The translations under genes and the position numbers were made by a program. Of a stretch of 35,558 nucleotides of DNA, positions 7,969 to 16,943 are shown one piece after another. How positions within the stretch are numbered: the first letter of the stretch is position 1; every line of letters starts with the position of its first letter. The notes under the pieces were generated by a model. The model was given only the letters and a program-made list of their open reading frames with translations, made no database searches and was not told the DNA's origin. Source of the stretch: Pseudomonadota bacterium (GTDB lineage Bacteria > Myxococcota_A > UBA796 > SXON01); assembly GCA_030684355.1 (NCBI GenBank), contig JAUXTN010000022.1, forward strand, positions 1 to 35,558, written 5' to 3'.

Positions 7969-10479
7969 CTACCGCGCCCGCGCGACCTCGCGCCCGGACA
8001 CCTTCCAGTGCCGGTCCTCGGTGATCATGTTCGTGACGAGGCTCGCCTCGACCGGGCGCGAGAACAGGAAGCCCTGGGCGCTGGTGCACTTCAGGAGGCG
8101 CAGCCGCCGTGCCTGCTGGTTGGTCTCGACGCCCTCGGCGATGACGTCCATCCCGAGGTTCGTCGCGAGCGCCGCGATGGTGCCGACGATGGCGTTCTCG
8201 CCGACGCCGCCCATGCGGCTGACGAAGCTCTTGTCGATCTTCAGGGTGTCGACCGGGAAGCGGTGCAGGTACGAGAGCGACGAGTAGCCGGTGCCGAAGT
8301 CGTCGAGGCTCACGCGCACGTCCATGCGGCGCAGCCGCCCGAGCATGTCCGCGGCCGCCTCGGGGTTCTCGATGAGCACGGTCTCGGTGATCTCGACGTG
8401 GAGGCAGCGCGGATCGAGGTCGTACGCGGCCAGCGCGGCGTCGACGTGCTCGATGAGGTCGGGCTGGGCGAACTGCCGGCCGGAGAGGTTGACGCTCACC
8501 GTGAACGGGCGGCCGTGCAGCACGGTGTCCCGCCACTCCCGCATCTGCCGGCACGTCTCCCGCAGCACGTGGTCCCCGATCGTGACGATGAGGCCCGTCT
8601 CCTCCGCGAAGGGCACGAACTCCGCGGGCGAGATGAGCCCCCGCAGCGGGTGCATCCACCGGACGAGGGACTCGACGCCGAGGATGGCGCCGGTCTCGAG
8701 GGAGACGACGGGCTGGTAGTAGACCTGGAACTCGTCGCGCTCCACGGCGCGCCGCAGGTCGCTCTCGAGCTGCAGGAGCGCCACCGCCCGCTCGTGCATG
8801 GCCGTGTCGAACACGACGTGGCGGGCCTTGCCGAGCGCCTTCGCCCGGTACATCGCGGTGTCGGCGTCGCGCAGCATGTCGGCGGGCTTGTCGTCCACGG
8901 AGTCCGACAGCGCGATGCCGATGCTCGCGGTGGGGAACACCTCGCGCTGAGACATCACGAACGGCTTGGAGAGCTCGAACTGGATCTTCGTCGCGACGCG
9001 GGTGGCCTCGCTCGGCTCGCGCAGGTCCTCCAGGAGCACCGCAAACTCGTCGCCGCCCATGCGCGCGACGGTGTCCCCGGGGCGGAGGCACGCGCCGAGC
9101 CGGCGCCCGATCTCGATGAGGAGCTGGTCGCCGGTGCCGTGGCCCAGGCTGTCGTTCACCACCTTGAAGCGGTCGAGGTCGATGAAGAGCACGGCCACGA
9201 AGCGGGCCGGGAGCCGCACGCGGCCGAGGGAGTGGCGGAGCCGGTCGAGGAAGAGGACGCGGTTGGGGAGCCCGGTGAGGGCGTCGTGGAGCGCGCCGTG
9301 GGCCAGCTGCTCCTCGATGTCCTTGTGCGGCGTGATGTCCGTCTGCGAGCCGGCGATCCGGGTGGCGTTGCCCTGCGCGTTGCGGACGGCCATGCCGCGC
9401 ACGAGCATCCAGCGCCAGCCGCCGTCGCGGTGCCGCATCCGGTGCTCGCTCTCGAAGTGGGGGGTGTCGCCCTGCACGTGGAGGAGGAGCTCCGCCTCGA
9501 CCCGCGTGCGGTCGTCGGGGTGGATGCGGTCGAGCCACTCGGTCGGCTTCGTGCCGACCTCGTCCTCGGCGTACCCGAGCATGCTCTTCCAGCGCGAGGA
9601 CAGGTACATCTCGCCGCTGCCGAGGTCCCAGTCCCAGAGGCCGTCGCTCGCGCCGCGGGCGGCCAGCGCGTAGCGCTCCTCGCTCACCCGGAGGGCCTCC
9701 TCGGCGCGGATGCGCTCGGTCACGTCGCGCTGCACGGAGACGAAGTGGGTGAGCTTGCCCTGGCCGTCGCGCACCGGGGAGACGTGCCACTCCACGACGT
9801 GCTCGGCGCCGTCCTTCCGGCGCATCGTGCTCACGCCCTGGAAGACCTTGCGCCCGGTGGTGTCCTCGCGCAGCCGGGCGAGCCCCTCGGTGTCGACCCA
9901 CGGGCCGCCGAACTGGGCGGCCGGGTTGCCGATGACCTCGCTCTCCTTGTCGTGGCCGCTCATCGCGCACCAGCCGTGGTTGACGTAGACCACGCGCGGC
10001 GTCTCGGCGTCCCCCGTGGCGATGAGGATGCCCTCGTTGAGGTTCTGGACGGCGGACTCGAGGACCCGCAGGTTCCCCTCGGCGTCGCGCCGCGCCTGGC
10101 GGTCCTCGGCCTCGCGCAGCGCGCGCGCCACCGCGGGCTCGATGCGGTTGAGGTGGTCCTTGCTGACGTAGTCGGCGGCCCCGGCGCGCATCGCCTGCAC
10201 CGCGGCCTCCTCGCCGATGCGCCCGGACACGATGATGCAGGGGAGGTCGAGCCGACGCTCGCGCAGCACGCGCAGCACGCCGTCCGAGCTGAACTGGGGC
10301 ATCGAGTGGTCGGAGAGGACCACGTCCCACCCGCCCTTCGCGAGGGCGCGGTCCAGATCCCGCTCGTTGTCCACCCGCTCCGCGTACACCTCGAACCCCG
10401 CGCGCCGGAGCTGCATCTGCACGAGGGTCGCGTCGTCGATGGAGTCCTCGACCAGGAGCGCGCGCACGGGCCGTCTCAT
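7969..10479 (-). CDS. REC-PAS-PAS-GGDEF-EAL cyclic-di-GMP signalling protein
   Basis: An 836-residue protein. Domains in order: receiver (about 4-122; acidic pair E11/D12, phospho-acceptor D57 in LSDHSMP, Ser85, Lys107), two PAS/PAC sensors (about 135-258 and 262-388), GGDEF diguanylate cyclase (about 392-560) and EAL phosphodiesterase (about 570-820). GGDEF is intact at 475-479 with an inhibitory-site RPGD at 466-469. The EAL signature reads ESL (603-605) but keeps the metal-binding Glu, and DDFGTGYSSL (726-735), KIDK and EGVE are all present, so both activities look possible. It makes or breaks c-di-GMP under control of a phosphorylated receiver and PAS signals. No TM segments, so cytoplasmic. 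It lies 10 bp after a single-domain receiver gene, probably in one operon. Confidence 0.96.
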   Translation of the reverse strand: MRRPVRALLVEDSIDDATLVQMQLRRAGFEVYAERVDNERDLDRALAKGGWDVVLSDHSMPQFSSDGVLRVLRERRLDLPCIIVSGRIGEEAAVQAMRAGAADYVSKDHLNRIEPAVARALREAEDRQARRDAEGNLRVLESAVQNLNEGILIATGDAETPRVVYVNHGWCAMSGHDKESEVIGNPAAQFGGPWVDTEGLARLREDTTGRKVFQGVSTMRRKDGAEHVVEWHVSPVRDGQGKLTHFVSVQRDVTERIRAEEALRVSEERYALAARGASDGLWDWDLGSGEMYLSSRWKSMLGYAEDEVGTKPTEWLDRIHPDDRTRVEAELLLHVQGDTPHFESEHRMRHRDGGWRWMLVRGMAVRNAQGNATRIAGSQTDITPHKDIEEQLAHGALHDALTGLPNRVLFLDRLRHSLGRVRLPARFVAVLFIDLDRFKVVNDSLGHGTGDQLLIEIGRRLGACLRPGDTVARMGGDEFAVLLEDLREPSEATRVATKIQFELSKPFVMSQREVFPTASIGIALSDSVDDKPADMLRDADTAMYRAKALGKARHVVFDTAMHERAVALLQLESDLRRAVERDEFQVYYQPVVSLETGAILGVESLVRWMHPLRGLISPAEFVPFAEETGLIVTIGDHVLRETCRQMREWRDTVLHGRPFTVSVNLSGRQFAQPDLIEHVDAALAAYDLDPRCLHVEITETVLIENPEAAADMLGRLRRMDVRVSLDDFGTGYSSLSYLHRFPVDTLKIDKSFVSRMGGVGENAIVGTIAALATNLGMDVIAEGVETNQQARRLRLLKCTSAQGFLFSRPVEASLVTNMITEDRHWKVSGREVARAR

Positions 10480-10489
10480 CGGGGCCCCC

Positions 10490-10933
10490 TCATCGCGCCT
10501 TCACGTCGCGATTGGGCGACTCGGAGAGGAGGAGCCAGAATCGCCCGAGCTCGGCGACCGCCGCGGCGAACTGGTCGAAGTCGACGGGCTTGCGGACATA
10601 GCTGTTCGCGCCCGCGCGGTAGCACTCGAGCACGTCTTCGTCCTCGTTGGAGGAGGTCAGCACCACCACGGGGAGGATGACGGTGCGGGGGTCCGCGCGC
10701 AGGCGACGCAGCACGTCGAGCCCCGAGAGCTTCGGCAGCTTCAGGTCGAGGAGGACCACTTCGGGCAGTCGGCCTTCGTGCGCCGGAGAACCCGTGCCCA
10801 CGCGCTCCAGCGCTTCGGCGCCGTCCCGCGCGACCACCACGTCAGCGGCGAGCGAGCAACGACCCAGCGCTCGGAGCGCGAGCGCCTCGTCATCCGGATT
10901 GTCCTCCACCAGGAGGATGTACTTCCTTGGCAC
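10490..10933 (-). CDS. Single-domain response regulator (Rcp1-like receiver)
   Basis: A 147-residue stand-alone receiver. The acidic pocket (E10, D11), phospho-acceptor D63 in LLDLKLP, Thr93 in VLTSS and Lys115 in RKP are all in place, so phosphorylation competence is expected. The ILLVEDNPDDEALALRAL start and the FW pair near the C-terminus resemble the Rcp1 family, which partners phytochrome-like or hybrid histidine kinases. No output domain is present. It precedes the REC-PAS-GGDEF-EAL gene by 10 bp on the same strand, so both probably answer the same kinase; no histidine kinase lies in the window. Confidence 0.95.
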   Translation of the reverse strand: MPRKYILLVEDNPDDEALALRALGRCSLAADVVVARDGAEALERVGTGSPAHEGRLPEVVLLDLKLPKLSGLDVLRRLRADPRTVILPVVVLTSSNEDEDVLECYRAGANSYVRKPVDFDQFAAAVAELGRFWLLLSESPNRDVKAR

Positions 10934-11068
10934 GGCTCCCCATGTCGCCGAGGACGGACCCCGCGCCGACGACAGAGAAGCTAAACGCCGGAGCCCTTCC
11001 CGATCCTCCCCACGGATAGATTCTCGGCGTTCGCCGTCCCGCTCAGCAAGGGAATCGTACCCGCGGAG

Positions 11069-11497
11069 TCAGCGCTCGGGAATGACGGTCGGCCACGAGA
11101 GGTCGTAGTAGTCGAACCCCTCGCGGAGCTTCAACATCACCGCCTGGCTCTCGTCCGAATGCATCGTGCGCGTCTCGACCGCGCCGGCGATCGACTCCTG
11201 GGTCGGGAGCACGTCCATCGGGTTGGTTCCGTGCTTGCGGGCGGCGCGATCGAGCAGATCGGTCATCCGGTCGAAGAATTCCTTCATCTCCTCACGAGGG
11301 TCCCCTTTCTGGACGAGGGTGTCGCCCTCGGCGAAGGGATCCACGCCGTCGACGGCAGCGGGCTCGGCGACCACGAACACGGCCAGCGCGTAGAGCACGG
11401 CGGCGTTCACCGCGACGAGCGCGACGTTGATCCCCAGGGTGATCTTCAGGAGCCGCACGAGGCGCGGCAGATCTTCAAGTGTTACGGGCGTCGCCAT
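11069..11497 (-). CDS. Single-pass membrane protein, unknown function
   Basis: A 142-residue protein with one strong TM helix at about residues 17-44, preceded by a short cytoplasmic segment and followed by a charged, mostly helical domain rich in Asp, Glu and Met. I recognise no family. The start ATG 11497 is supported by a purine-rich AGGGGGAAAGG directly upstream. It diverges from the secreted protein at 11535 with only 37 bp between start codons, so the two promoters must overlap each other or the opposing gene. The downstream receiver gene begins 136 bp further on the same strand. Confidence 0.75.
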   Translation of the reverse strand: MATPVTLEDLPRLVRLLKITLGINVALVAVNAAVLYALAVFVVAEPAAVDGVDPFAEGDTLVQKGDPREEMKEFFDRMTDLLDRAARKHGTNPMDVLPTQESIAGAVETRTMHSDESQAVMLKLREGFDYYDLSWPTVIPER

Positions 11498-11534
11498 CCT
11501 TTCCCCCTATCTCGCCCTCCCTCGGAGTCTACCG

Positions 11535-12686
11535 ATGTGGATCGTCCTCACGGCCCTTGCCCTCCAAACGTTCGTTTCCCCCGGCCACGCGGCCGCCGCG
11601 TGCGACGTGAAGGGTCTCACCAAGGCCGTGGTCGACGCCGCCCCCAACCAGACGGGCAAGGCCTTCGCCGACCTCGCCGCGTGTGACCCCGCGGCCGCCA
11701 AGGTCGCGGCGCCCGAGGCCTTCAAGAAGGTGCTCGCGGGCGACGCTGGGGACGCCGCCGTGCTCGTGGCCGTGGGCCTCGGCGCCGGGGATGTCGTGCG
11801 CACCTGGATCGAGGCCCAGGAGCCGGACGACCAGTCGCGCACCATCAGCAAGCTCGGCGAGAAGTGTGACACCAAGGGAGTCCCCGAGTTCTGGCTGGAG
11901 TCCCACACGGCGCTCGGCGACAAGTTCTGGTCCAAGCGTTGGTACCGCGGCATCGACGACTGCCGTGCGCCCGCCGTGCAGGAGCTCCTCCGCACGCGCG
12001 TCGCGATGACCACCGGGGACCGCGCCATCTACAAGGGCATCCTCGAGGTCTTCGCGCGCAACCTCGGGAAGGACGCCGTGCCCGTGCTGAAGGCCGCCGC
12101 CCAGACCGAGAAGGACCCCGAGCTCTCCGGCTTCCTGGTGGACGCCTTCGCCAACGCCGCGGGCGTCGGGCGTGAGGGCGGCGCGGACCAGGAGACCGTG
12201 AAGCTCGCCGTCGCCGCCATCAACGACGTGGCCCCGCTCCTCCCCGAGAAGGCGATCGAGCAGGCGCGCACCACGCTCCTCTCCCTCGGCGCCGAGGCCG
12301 ACTCCGATCGCCTCGCCGGGATCCGCTACAAGAACGCGCTCCAGCCCTCGGGCGGGCTCCTCTACGGCGTGGTCACCACCGAGACCGCCACCTGCAAGAA
12401 GGGTGACGTGCGGGTGATCATCCACCACGCCCCCATCAACGAGGCGGGCCGCACCTGGCCGAACCAGGTCAACGAGCGCATCCAGGCCGCGGTCAACGGC
12501 ACGTTCGACCTCAAGCTCGCGACCTCCTGCAAGGGCACGGGCGCCAACGAGACCCTCACCCCGGCCGCCCCGTTCACGGACGCCGCCGGCTACCAGGCCT
12601 GGGTGGACGAGATGATCAAGGAGTTCCAGAAGAAGAACCCCACGGTCAAGGCCAAGATCGAGCCCGAGGCAGCCCTCACCCTCTGA
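11535..12686 (+). CDS. Secreted protein, HEAT-like helical, unknown function
   Basis: A 383-residue protein with a signal peptide (residues 1-20, cleavage near GHA-AAAC). The middle has repeated helical segments ending in Ala/Leu-rich motifs (for example KDAVPVLKAAAQTEKDPELSGF), suggestive of HEAT-type repeats. The C-terminal third (from about 275) looks like a separate alpha/beta domain ending with a Lys-rich helix. Several Cys residues (18, 51, 115, 141, 288 approx.) could form disulfides. The start ATG 11535 has GGAG seven bases upstream; an upstream in-frame codon at 11427 would run into the divergent gene and lacks a signal peptide. The role is probably in the envelope, otherwise unknown. 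Confidence 0.8.
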   Translation: MWIVLTALALQTFVSPGHAAAACDVKGLTKAVVDAAPNQTGKAFADLAACDPAAAKVAAPEAFKKVLAGDAGDAAVLVAVGLGAGDVVRTWIEAQEPDDQSRTISKLGEKCDTKGVPEFWLESHTALGDKFWSKRWYRGIDDCRAPAVQELLRTRVAMTTGDRAIYKGILEVFARNLGKDAVPVLKAAAQTEKDPELSGFLVDAFANAAGVGREGGADQETVKLAVAAINDVAPLLPEKAIEQARTTLLSLGAEADSDRLAGIRYKNALQPSGGLLYGVVTTETATCKKGDVRVIIHHAPINEAGRTWPNQVNERIQAAVNGTFDLKLATSCKGTGANETLTPAAPFTDAAGYQAWVDEMIKEFQKKNPTVKAKIEPEAALTL

Positions 12687-12738
12687 TCCGTCCCCGCGAG
12701 ACGCGTCCCGCGCGCGAATCGTCCTGCGCTGGCGTACG

Positions 12739-12773
12739 ATGGGCCCCTCTCCGAGTCCAAGGAGGAGGGGCCC

Positions 12774-12775
<2 letters not shown>
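12739..12775 (+). promoter_or_regulatory. Hairpin enclosing the ribosome binding site of the next gene
   Basis: ATGGGCCCCTC at 12739-12749 pairs perfectly with GAGGGGCCCAT at 12765-12775, with further TCC/GGA pairing inside. The 3' arm contains part of the Shine-Dalgarno GGAGGAGG (12761-12768) and the first two bases of the start codon at 12774. If transcription starts upstream of 12739, the structure would hide the initiation region, suggesting translational control. Alternatively it terminates the upstream gene, but no T-tract follows. Confidence 0.5.
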
Positions 12776-13838
<1,063 letters not shown>

Positions 13839-13864
13839 CGGGCGCTCCCCTGGACACGCCCGGG

Positions 13865-13882
13865 GGCCGCCCCCTCGCGGCC
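13865..13882. terminator. Weak hairpin between convergent lipoprotein genes
   Basis: GGCCGC at 13865-13870 pairs with GCGGCC at 13877-13882 over a 7-base loop, in the 51-bp gap between convergent stops. No T-tract is present, so the call is tentative. Confidence 0.3.
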
Positions 13883-13889
13883 GAGCGGA

Positions 13890-15335
13890 CTAGTCCCGCG
13901 GCGAGACGAACGTGTAGAGGTCGTCGATGAACTCGCCGCGGCCGAGCAGGTGCGTGCCGTCGAAGTCGAGGTGCCACAGCACCTCGCCGTCGGGGCCGAC
14001 CTCGTAGAGGTTGCCCGAGCTGCCGACGACGTGGAGGGTGTTGCCGTTGTCGAGGCGCCAGGCGTCCCCGTTGGTGTCCGCGTGGACCCCCGGGTCGAAC
14101 GTCCAGATGTTCGTCAACGTGCCGGCGGCCTCGTCGACGATGTACTCGCGCGCGGCGGTGGTGCCCCGCCCGCCGCCGTCGGCGTAGAACGTCGACACGA
14201 GCAGCGTCCCCGCGTCGGTCCAGCTCACGCCGTGCTGCCAGGAGAACTGCGTGTCCTCGGGCACGAAGCTGAAGCCGCCGGGCACCTCGCCCGCCCACCA
14301 CAAGCTCGCGCCGGTCTGGTGGTCGACCTCCACCAGCGAGTTGTTGGTGTAGAAGCTGTAGAGGAACGAGTCGCGCTCGGGCGAGTAGAAGATGCCGTTG
14401 GACTCGCAGTCGGTCGACCCCGGCCAGTCCTCGCGGCAGGTCCAGAGGATGCGCTCGTCGTCGTCGGTGGGGCCGCGCTCGACCAGGGCCTCCTCGCCGC
14501 CGTGGTCCTGGCTGCCCCACACGAGCACGTCCCCCGGGAGCTGCACCCAGGCGTGGTGGAGGCCGGGGGTGTCGATGACCTCGATCTCCTCGTCCAGGTA
14601 GCCGCGGTGCACGGTCGAGCCCGCGCCGTCATCCCAGCTGTTCCAGTACGTGGCCTCGTCCCACATGATGTGGTCGCCCGACTGGGCCACCTGCGAGTAC
14701 AGCGTCCAGTTCTGGTCCGGCGTGAGCCGCGCCCACACGATCCGGCCCTGCCGATCCACGATGAACGTGTAGTAGTTGCCGCCGGTCCACCCGCCGACCC
14801 GCGAGTTGATGCTCGAGAGCAGGTAGTTGCCCCCGGTGATCCACTTGGTGGCGTCCCCGATCTCGGCGATCGGCTGGGGAAACCCGCGCGGGAGGGGGTC
14901 GGTGGAGATGGTCTCGCCGTCGAGCGTCTCGCCCGCGGCCGTCATGACGCGCCAGGTGGCGTCGGTCTCGTAGGGGATGCCGACGAGGAGCTGCTCGTTG
15001 ACGCCGGCCACGCCGTCGAACTCGGGCGACGCGCGCCACTCGCCCGGGTCGAAGCTGAACTCGACGTGCACCGGGCCGGGGTCGCGCTGGGTCCACGTCA
15101 CGTAGACGAGGCTCTCGAACTCGTCGTGCAGGCGCCAGGAGAGGTCGGAGAGGGGCCCGGCGGGGGCGGTGTCCGTGTCCGTGTCCGTGTCGGTATCGGC
15201 GTCGGTGTCCGTGTCGGCGTCCCCGGCGGGGGTGCCCGTGTCGTCGTTTCCCCCGACCTTGATGGACCCGGCACCGTCACACCCGGCGAGGAGGACCCAG
15301 GGCAACCAACCAACCGACCACATGCGACGGGACAT
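13890..15335 (-). CDS. Arylsulfotransferase-like lipoprotein (degenerate active site)
   Basis: A 481-residue predicted lipoprotein (lipobox LAGC, Cys19) with an Asp-Thr/Asp-Ala tether (about residues 38-56), an N-terminal beta domain (about 57-140) and a beta-propeller resembling arylsulfotransferases (ASST, PF05935/PF14269). Family-like segments are visible: GNYYTFIVDRQGRIVWA, HHAWVQLPGDVLVWGS, DHQTGASLWWAGE and QHGVSWTDAGTLLVSTF. The usual 'DWxHxN' catalytic segment reads DCESNG, lacking the histidine, so catalysis is doubtful and a binding or structural role is possible. ASSTs transfer sulfuryl groups between phenols in the periplasm. ATG 15335 is chosen for its signal peptide and a GGAG eight bases upstream. 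A paralogous gene lies at 30519-31907. Confidence 0.82.
   Translation of the reverse strand: MSRRMWSVGWLPWVLLAGCDGAGSIKVGGNDDTGTPAGDADTDTDADTDTDTDTDTAPAGPLSDLSWRLHDEFESLVYVTWTQRDPGPVHVEFSFDPGEWRASPEFDGVAGVNEQLLVGIPYETDATWRVMTAAGETLDGETISTDPLPRGFPQPIAEIGDATKWITGGNYLLSSINSRVGGWTGGNYYTFIVDRQGRIVWARLTPDQNWTLYSQVAQSGDHIMWDEATYWNSWDDGAGSTVHRGYLDEEIEVIDTPGLHHAWVQLPGDVLVWGSQDHGGEEALVERGPTDDDERILWTCREDWPGSTDCESNGIFYSPERDSFLYSFYTNNSLVEVDHQTGASLWWAGEVPGGFSFVPEDTQFSWQHGVSWTDAGTLLVSTFYADGGGRGTTAAREYIVDEAAGTLTNIWTFDPGVHADTNGDAWRLDNGNTLHVVGSSGNLYEVGPDGEVLWHLDFDGTHLLGRGEFIDDLYTFVSPRD
15170..15221 (-). repeat. Imperfect GACACC-type repeat encoding DT/DA tether
   Basis: On the coding strand this is a degenerate array of GACACG/GACACC/GACGCC/GATACC hexamers encoding alternating Asp with Thr or Ala. 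It is more diverged than the array at 12870, suggesting an older or selected tether. Confidence 0.85.
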
Positions 15336-15428
15336 CCAGAGCTCCGCGGGACGCAGGAGGATAGCCCGCGTTCCGGCTCTCGGCGCCCGAGGTCGGGGTC
15401 CGCCGCGCCACATTCCGTGCTCGGCCGG

Positions 15429-16916
15429 TCACGGCTCCCCGGTGGCGGTGATGGTCGCGTAGGTGGCCCCGATCGGGCGCAACGTCCGCGCCTTCGTGAC
15501 GGTGTCCACCTCGTAGAGCCCGAACCGCATCCCCATGCCGTGGTTCCACTCGTAGTTGTCCAGCAACGACCAGTAGAAGTATCCGCGCACGTCCATCCCG
15601 TCGGAGATGGCGCGCAACAGCGCCGCGAGGTGGGGCCGCAGGAACACCTCCCCGCTCTCGTCGGTCGGCTGCGTGCCGTTCTCCGTGATCATCATCGGGA
15701 GCCCGTAGTCGGCGCCCACCGCGACCACGTCGTAGAGGCCGTCGGGGTACTCCTCCCAGAACACGGTCGGGAAGAAGTCGAACCGCGCGTACCCGGCGTA
15801 GAGCGGCCCCGCGAGGCCCTGCACGGTGAGCCGCGTGTAGTAGTTGATGCCGAGCCAGTCCATGCGGCCGGCGAGGTCGGCGCGGGTCTCCTCGGCGACG
15901 CCGTCCATGTCGCGGTCGATCTCCCCACGCACCGTGCCGTTGAGGAAGAGCCGGTTGTAGACGTAGTCGGCGTGCTCGACCGCAACGAGGTCGGCCTCTT
16001 CCCCGGCGTCCACCGGCGCGAGCGCCACGAGGTTGTGGACCACGCCGATCGACGAGGCGACGCCGTCGCCGTCGGCATCCACGAGGTCGTGCGCCTTCAC
16101 GGCGTCGTACATGGCCGCGTGGCCCTCGACGAGGTTCCAGAAGACGTCGAACGCCACGTCGGCGTCCTTGATGCCGGGCGGGTTCGTGCGGTCGGGGCTC
16201 GGGAGGAGGTAGCCGGCGAGCACGACGGCCAGGGGCTCGTTCAGCGTGGCCCAGGTGTCGACGCGACCGCCGAACTCCTCGGCGCAGAACGCGCTGTAGA
16301 GCGAGAGCGCGGGGCGCAGGCGCGCCATGTCCACCCAGCCGCGGTCCGCGCAGGTGTCGAGGTCGGCGTGGCAGGCCTTGCCGTCGTGCAGCCACAGCGG
16401 GAGCGTGTAGTGGTTCAGCGTCACGACGGGGGTGAGCCCGGCGGCAGCGATGGCGTCGAAGTAGGCGCGGTAGAACGCCAGCCCGTCGGCGCTCACGTGC
16501 GCGCGCAGCTCGTCGACCGTGGTGGCGGACTCCGCGGCGCCGTCCGGGAACAGGCGCGACCACTCGATGCTCGTGCGGAAGGCGTCGGTGCCGAGCTCGT
16601 CGCGGGCGCGGGCGAGGTCCTCCGCGTAGAGCTCGTAGTGGCCCGGAGCGAGCGCGAGCGGGTCCCCCGAGAGGTAGGTGTCGGTCTCCCCGATGAGCTC
16701 GGGGTCGGTCACCCACTGGTACCAGTCGCTGGCGCGGTCCTCGCAGCGCTCCGCGGGGAGGGTCGGGCAGCCGGCATCCACCTGGAAGCCCGCCACGGCG
16801 GTGCCCCACTGGAAGCCCTCCGGAAAGGCGGTGAGCGGCACGGCGGTGAGCGGGGGCACCGGGCCGGTGTCCTCCCGCGGGCCGGTGCATGCGACGAGCA
16901 GGAACGTGATTACCAT
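15429..16916 (-). CDS. Secreted GH1 family glycosidase (beta-glucosidase-like) lipoprotein
   Basis: A 495-residue glycoside hydrolase family 1 protein. The acid/base Glu is E227 in TLNEP and the nucleophile E412 in ITENG; the FxWGTAVAGFQ start and the YFYWSLLDNYEW end are also family-typical. GH1 enzymes are retaining beta-glycosidases, usually on beta-glucosides or galactosides. Unusually it starts with a short lipoprotein signal (LVAC, Cys10), so it should act outside the inner membrane, whereas most bacterial GH1 enzymes are cytoplasmic. Two DxDxDG calcium-loop-like inserts (280-285 and 334-339) and extra Cys pairs (50/58, 182/189) fit secretion. ATG 16916 is preferred because the signal peptide starts there. 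It diverges from DUF502 with 27 bp between start codons. Confidence 0.93.
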   Translation of the reverse strand: MVITFLLVACTGPREDTGPVPPLTAVPLTAFPEGFQWGTAVAGFQVDAGCPTLPAERCEDRASDWYQWVTDPELIGETDTYLSGDPLALAPGHYELYAEDLARARDELGTDAFRTSIEWSRLFPDGAAESATTVDELRAHVSADGLAFYRAYFDAIAAAGLTPVVTLNHYTLPLWLHDGKACHADLDTCADRGWVDMARLRPALSLYSAFCAEEFGGRVDTWATLNEPLAVVLAGYLLPSPDRTNPPGIKDADVAFDVFWNLVEGHAAMYDAVKAHDLVDADGDGVASSIGVVHNLVALAPVDAGEEADLVAVEHADYVYNRLFLNGTVRGEIDRDMDGVAEETRADLAGRMDWLGINYYTRLTVQGLAGPLYAGYARFDFFPTVFWEEYPDGLYDVVAVGADYGLPMMITENGTQPTDESGEVFLRPHLAALLRAISDGMDVRGYFYWSLLDNYEWNHGMGMRFGLYEVDTVTKARTLRPIGATYATITATGEP

Positions 16917-16943
16917 GCATACCGTCCGGTTCGAGGTGCGTGG

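Noticed and set aside
7951..7974. Hairpin CGGTAG/CTACCG as a terminator
   Set aside because: Only six pairs plus a bulge, and it includes the stop codon of the minus-strand gene; too weak to annotate.
8008..10680. 890-residue plus-strand and 835-residue minus-strand open frames over the GGDEF-EAL gene
   Set aside because: They overlap a gene with intact REC, PAS, GGDEF and EAL motifs and have low-complexity His/Val/Arg composition.
13950..16943. Long upstream extension of the DUF502 frame (to 1228 residues)
   Set aside because: The extension is antisense to the arylsulfotransferase-like and GH1 genes; family length and the GAGG before GTG 16944 fix the real start.
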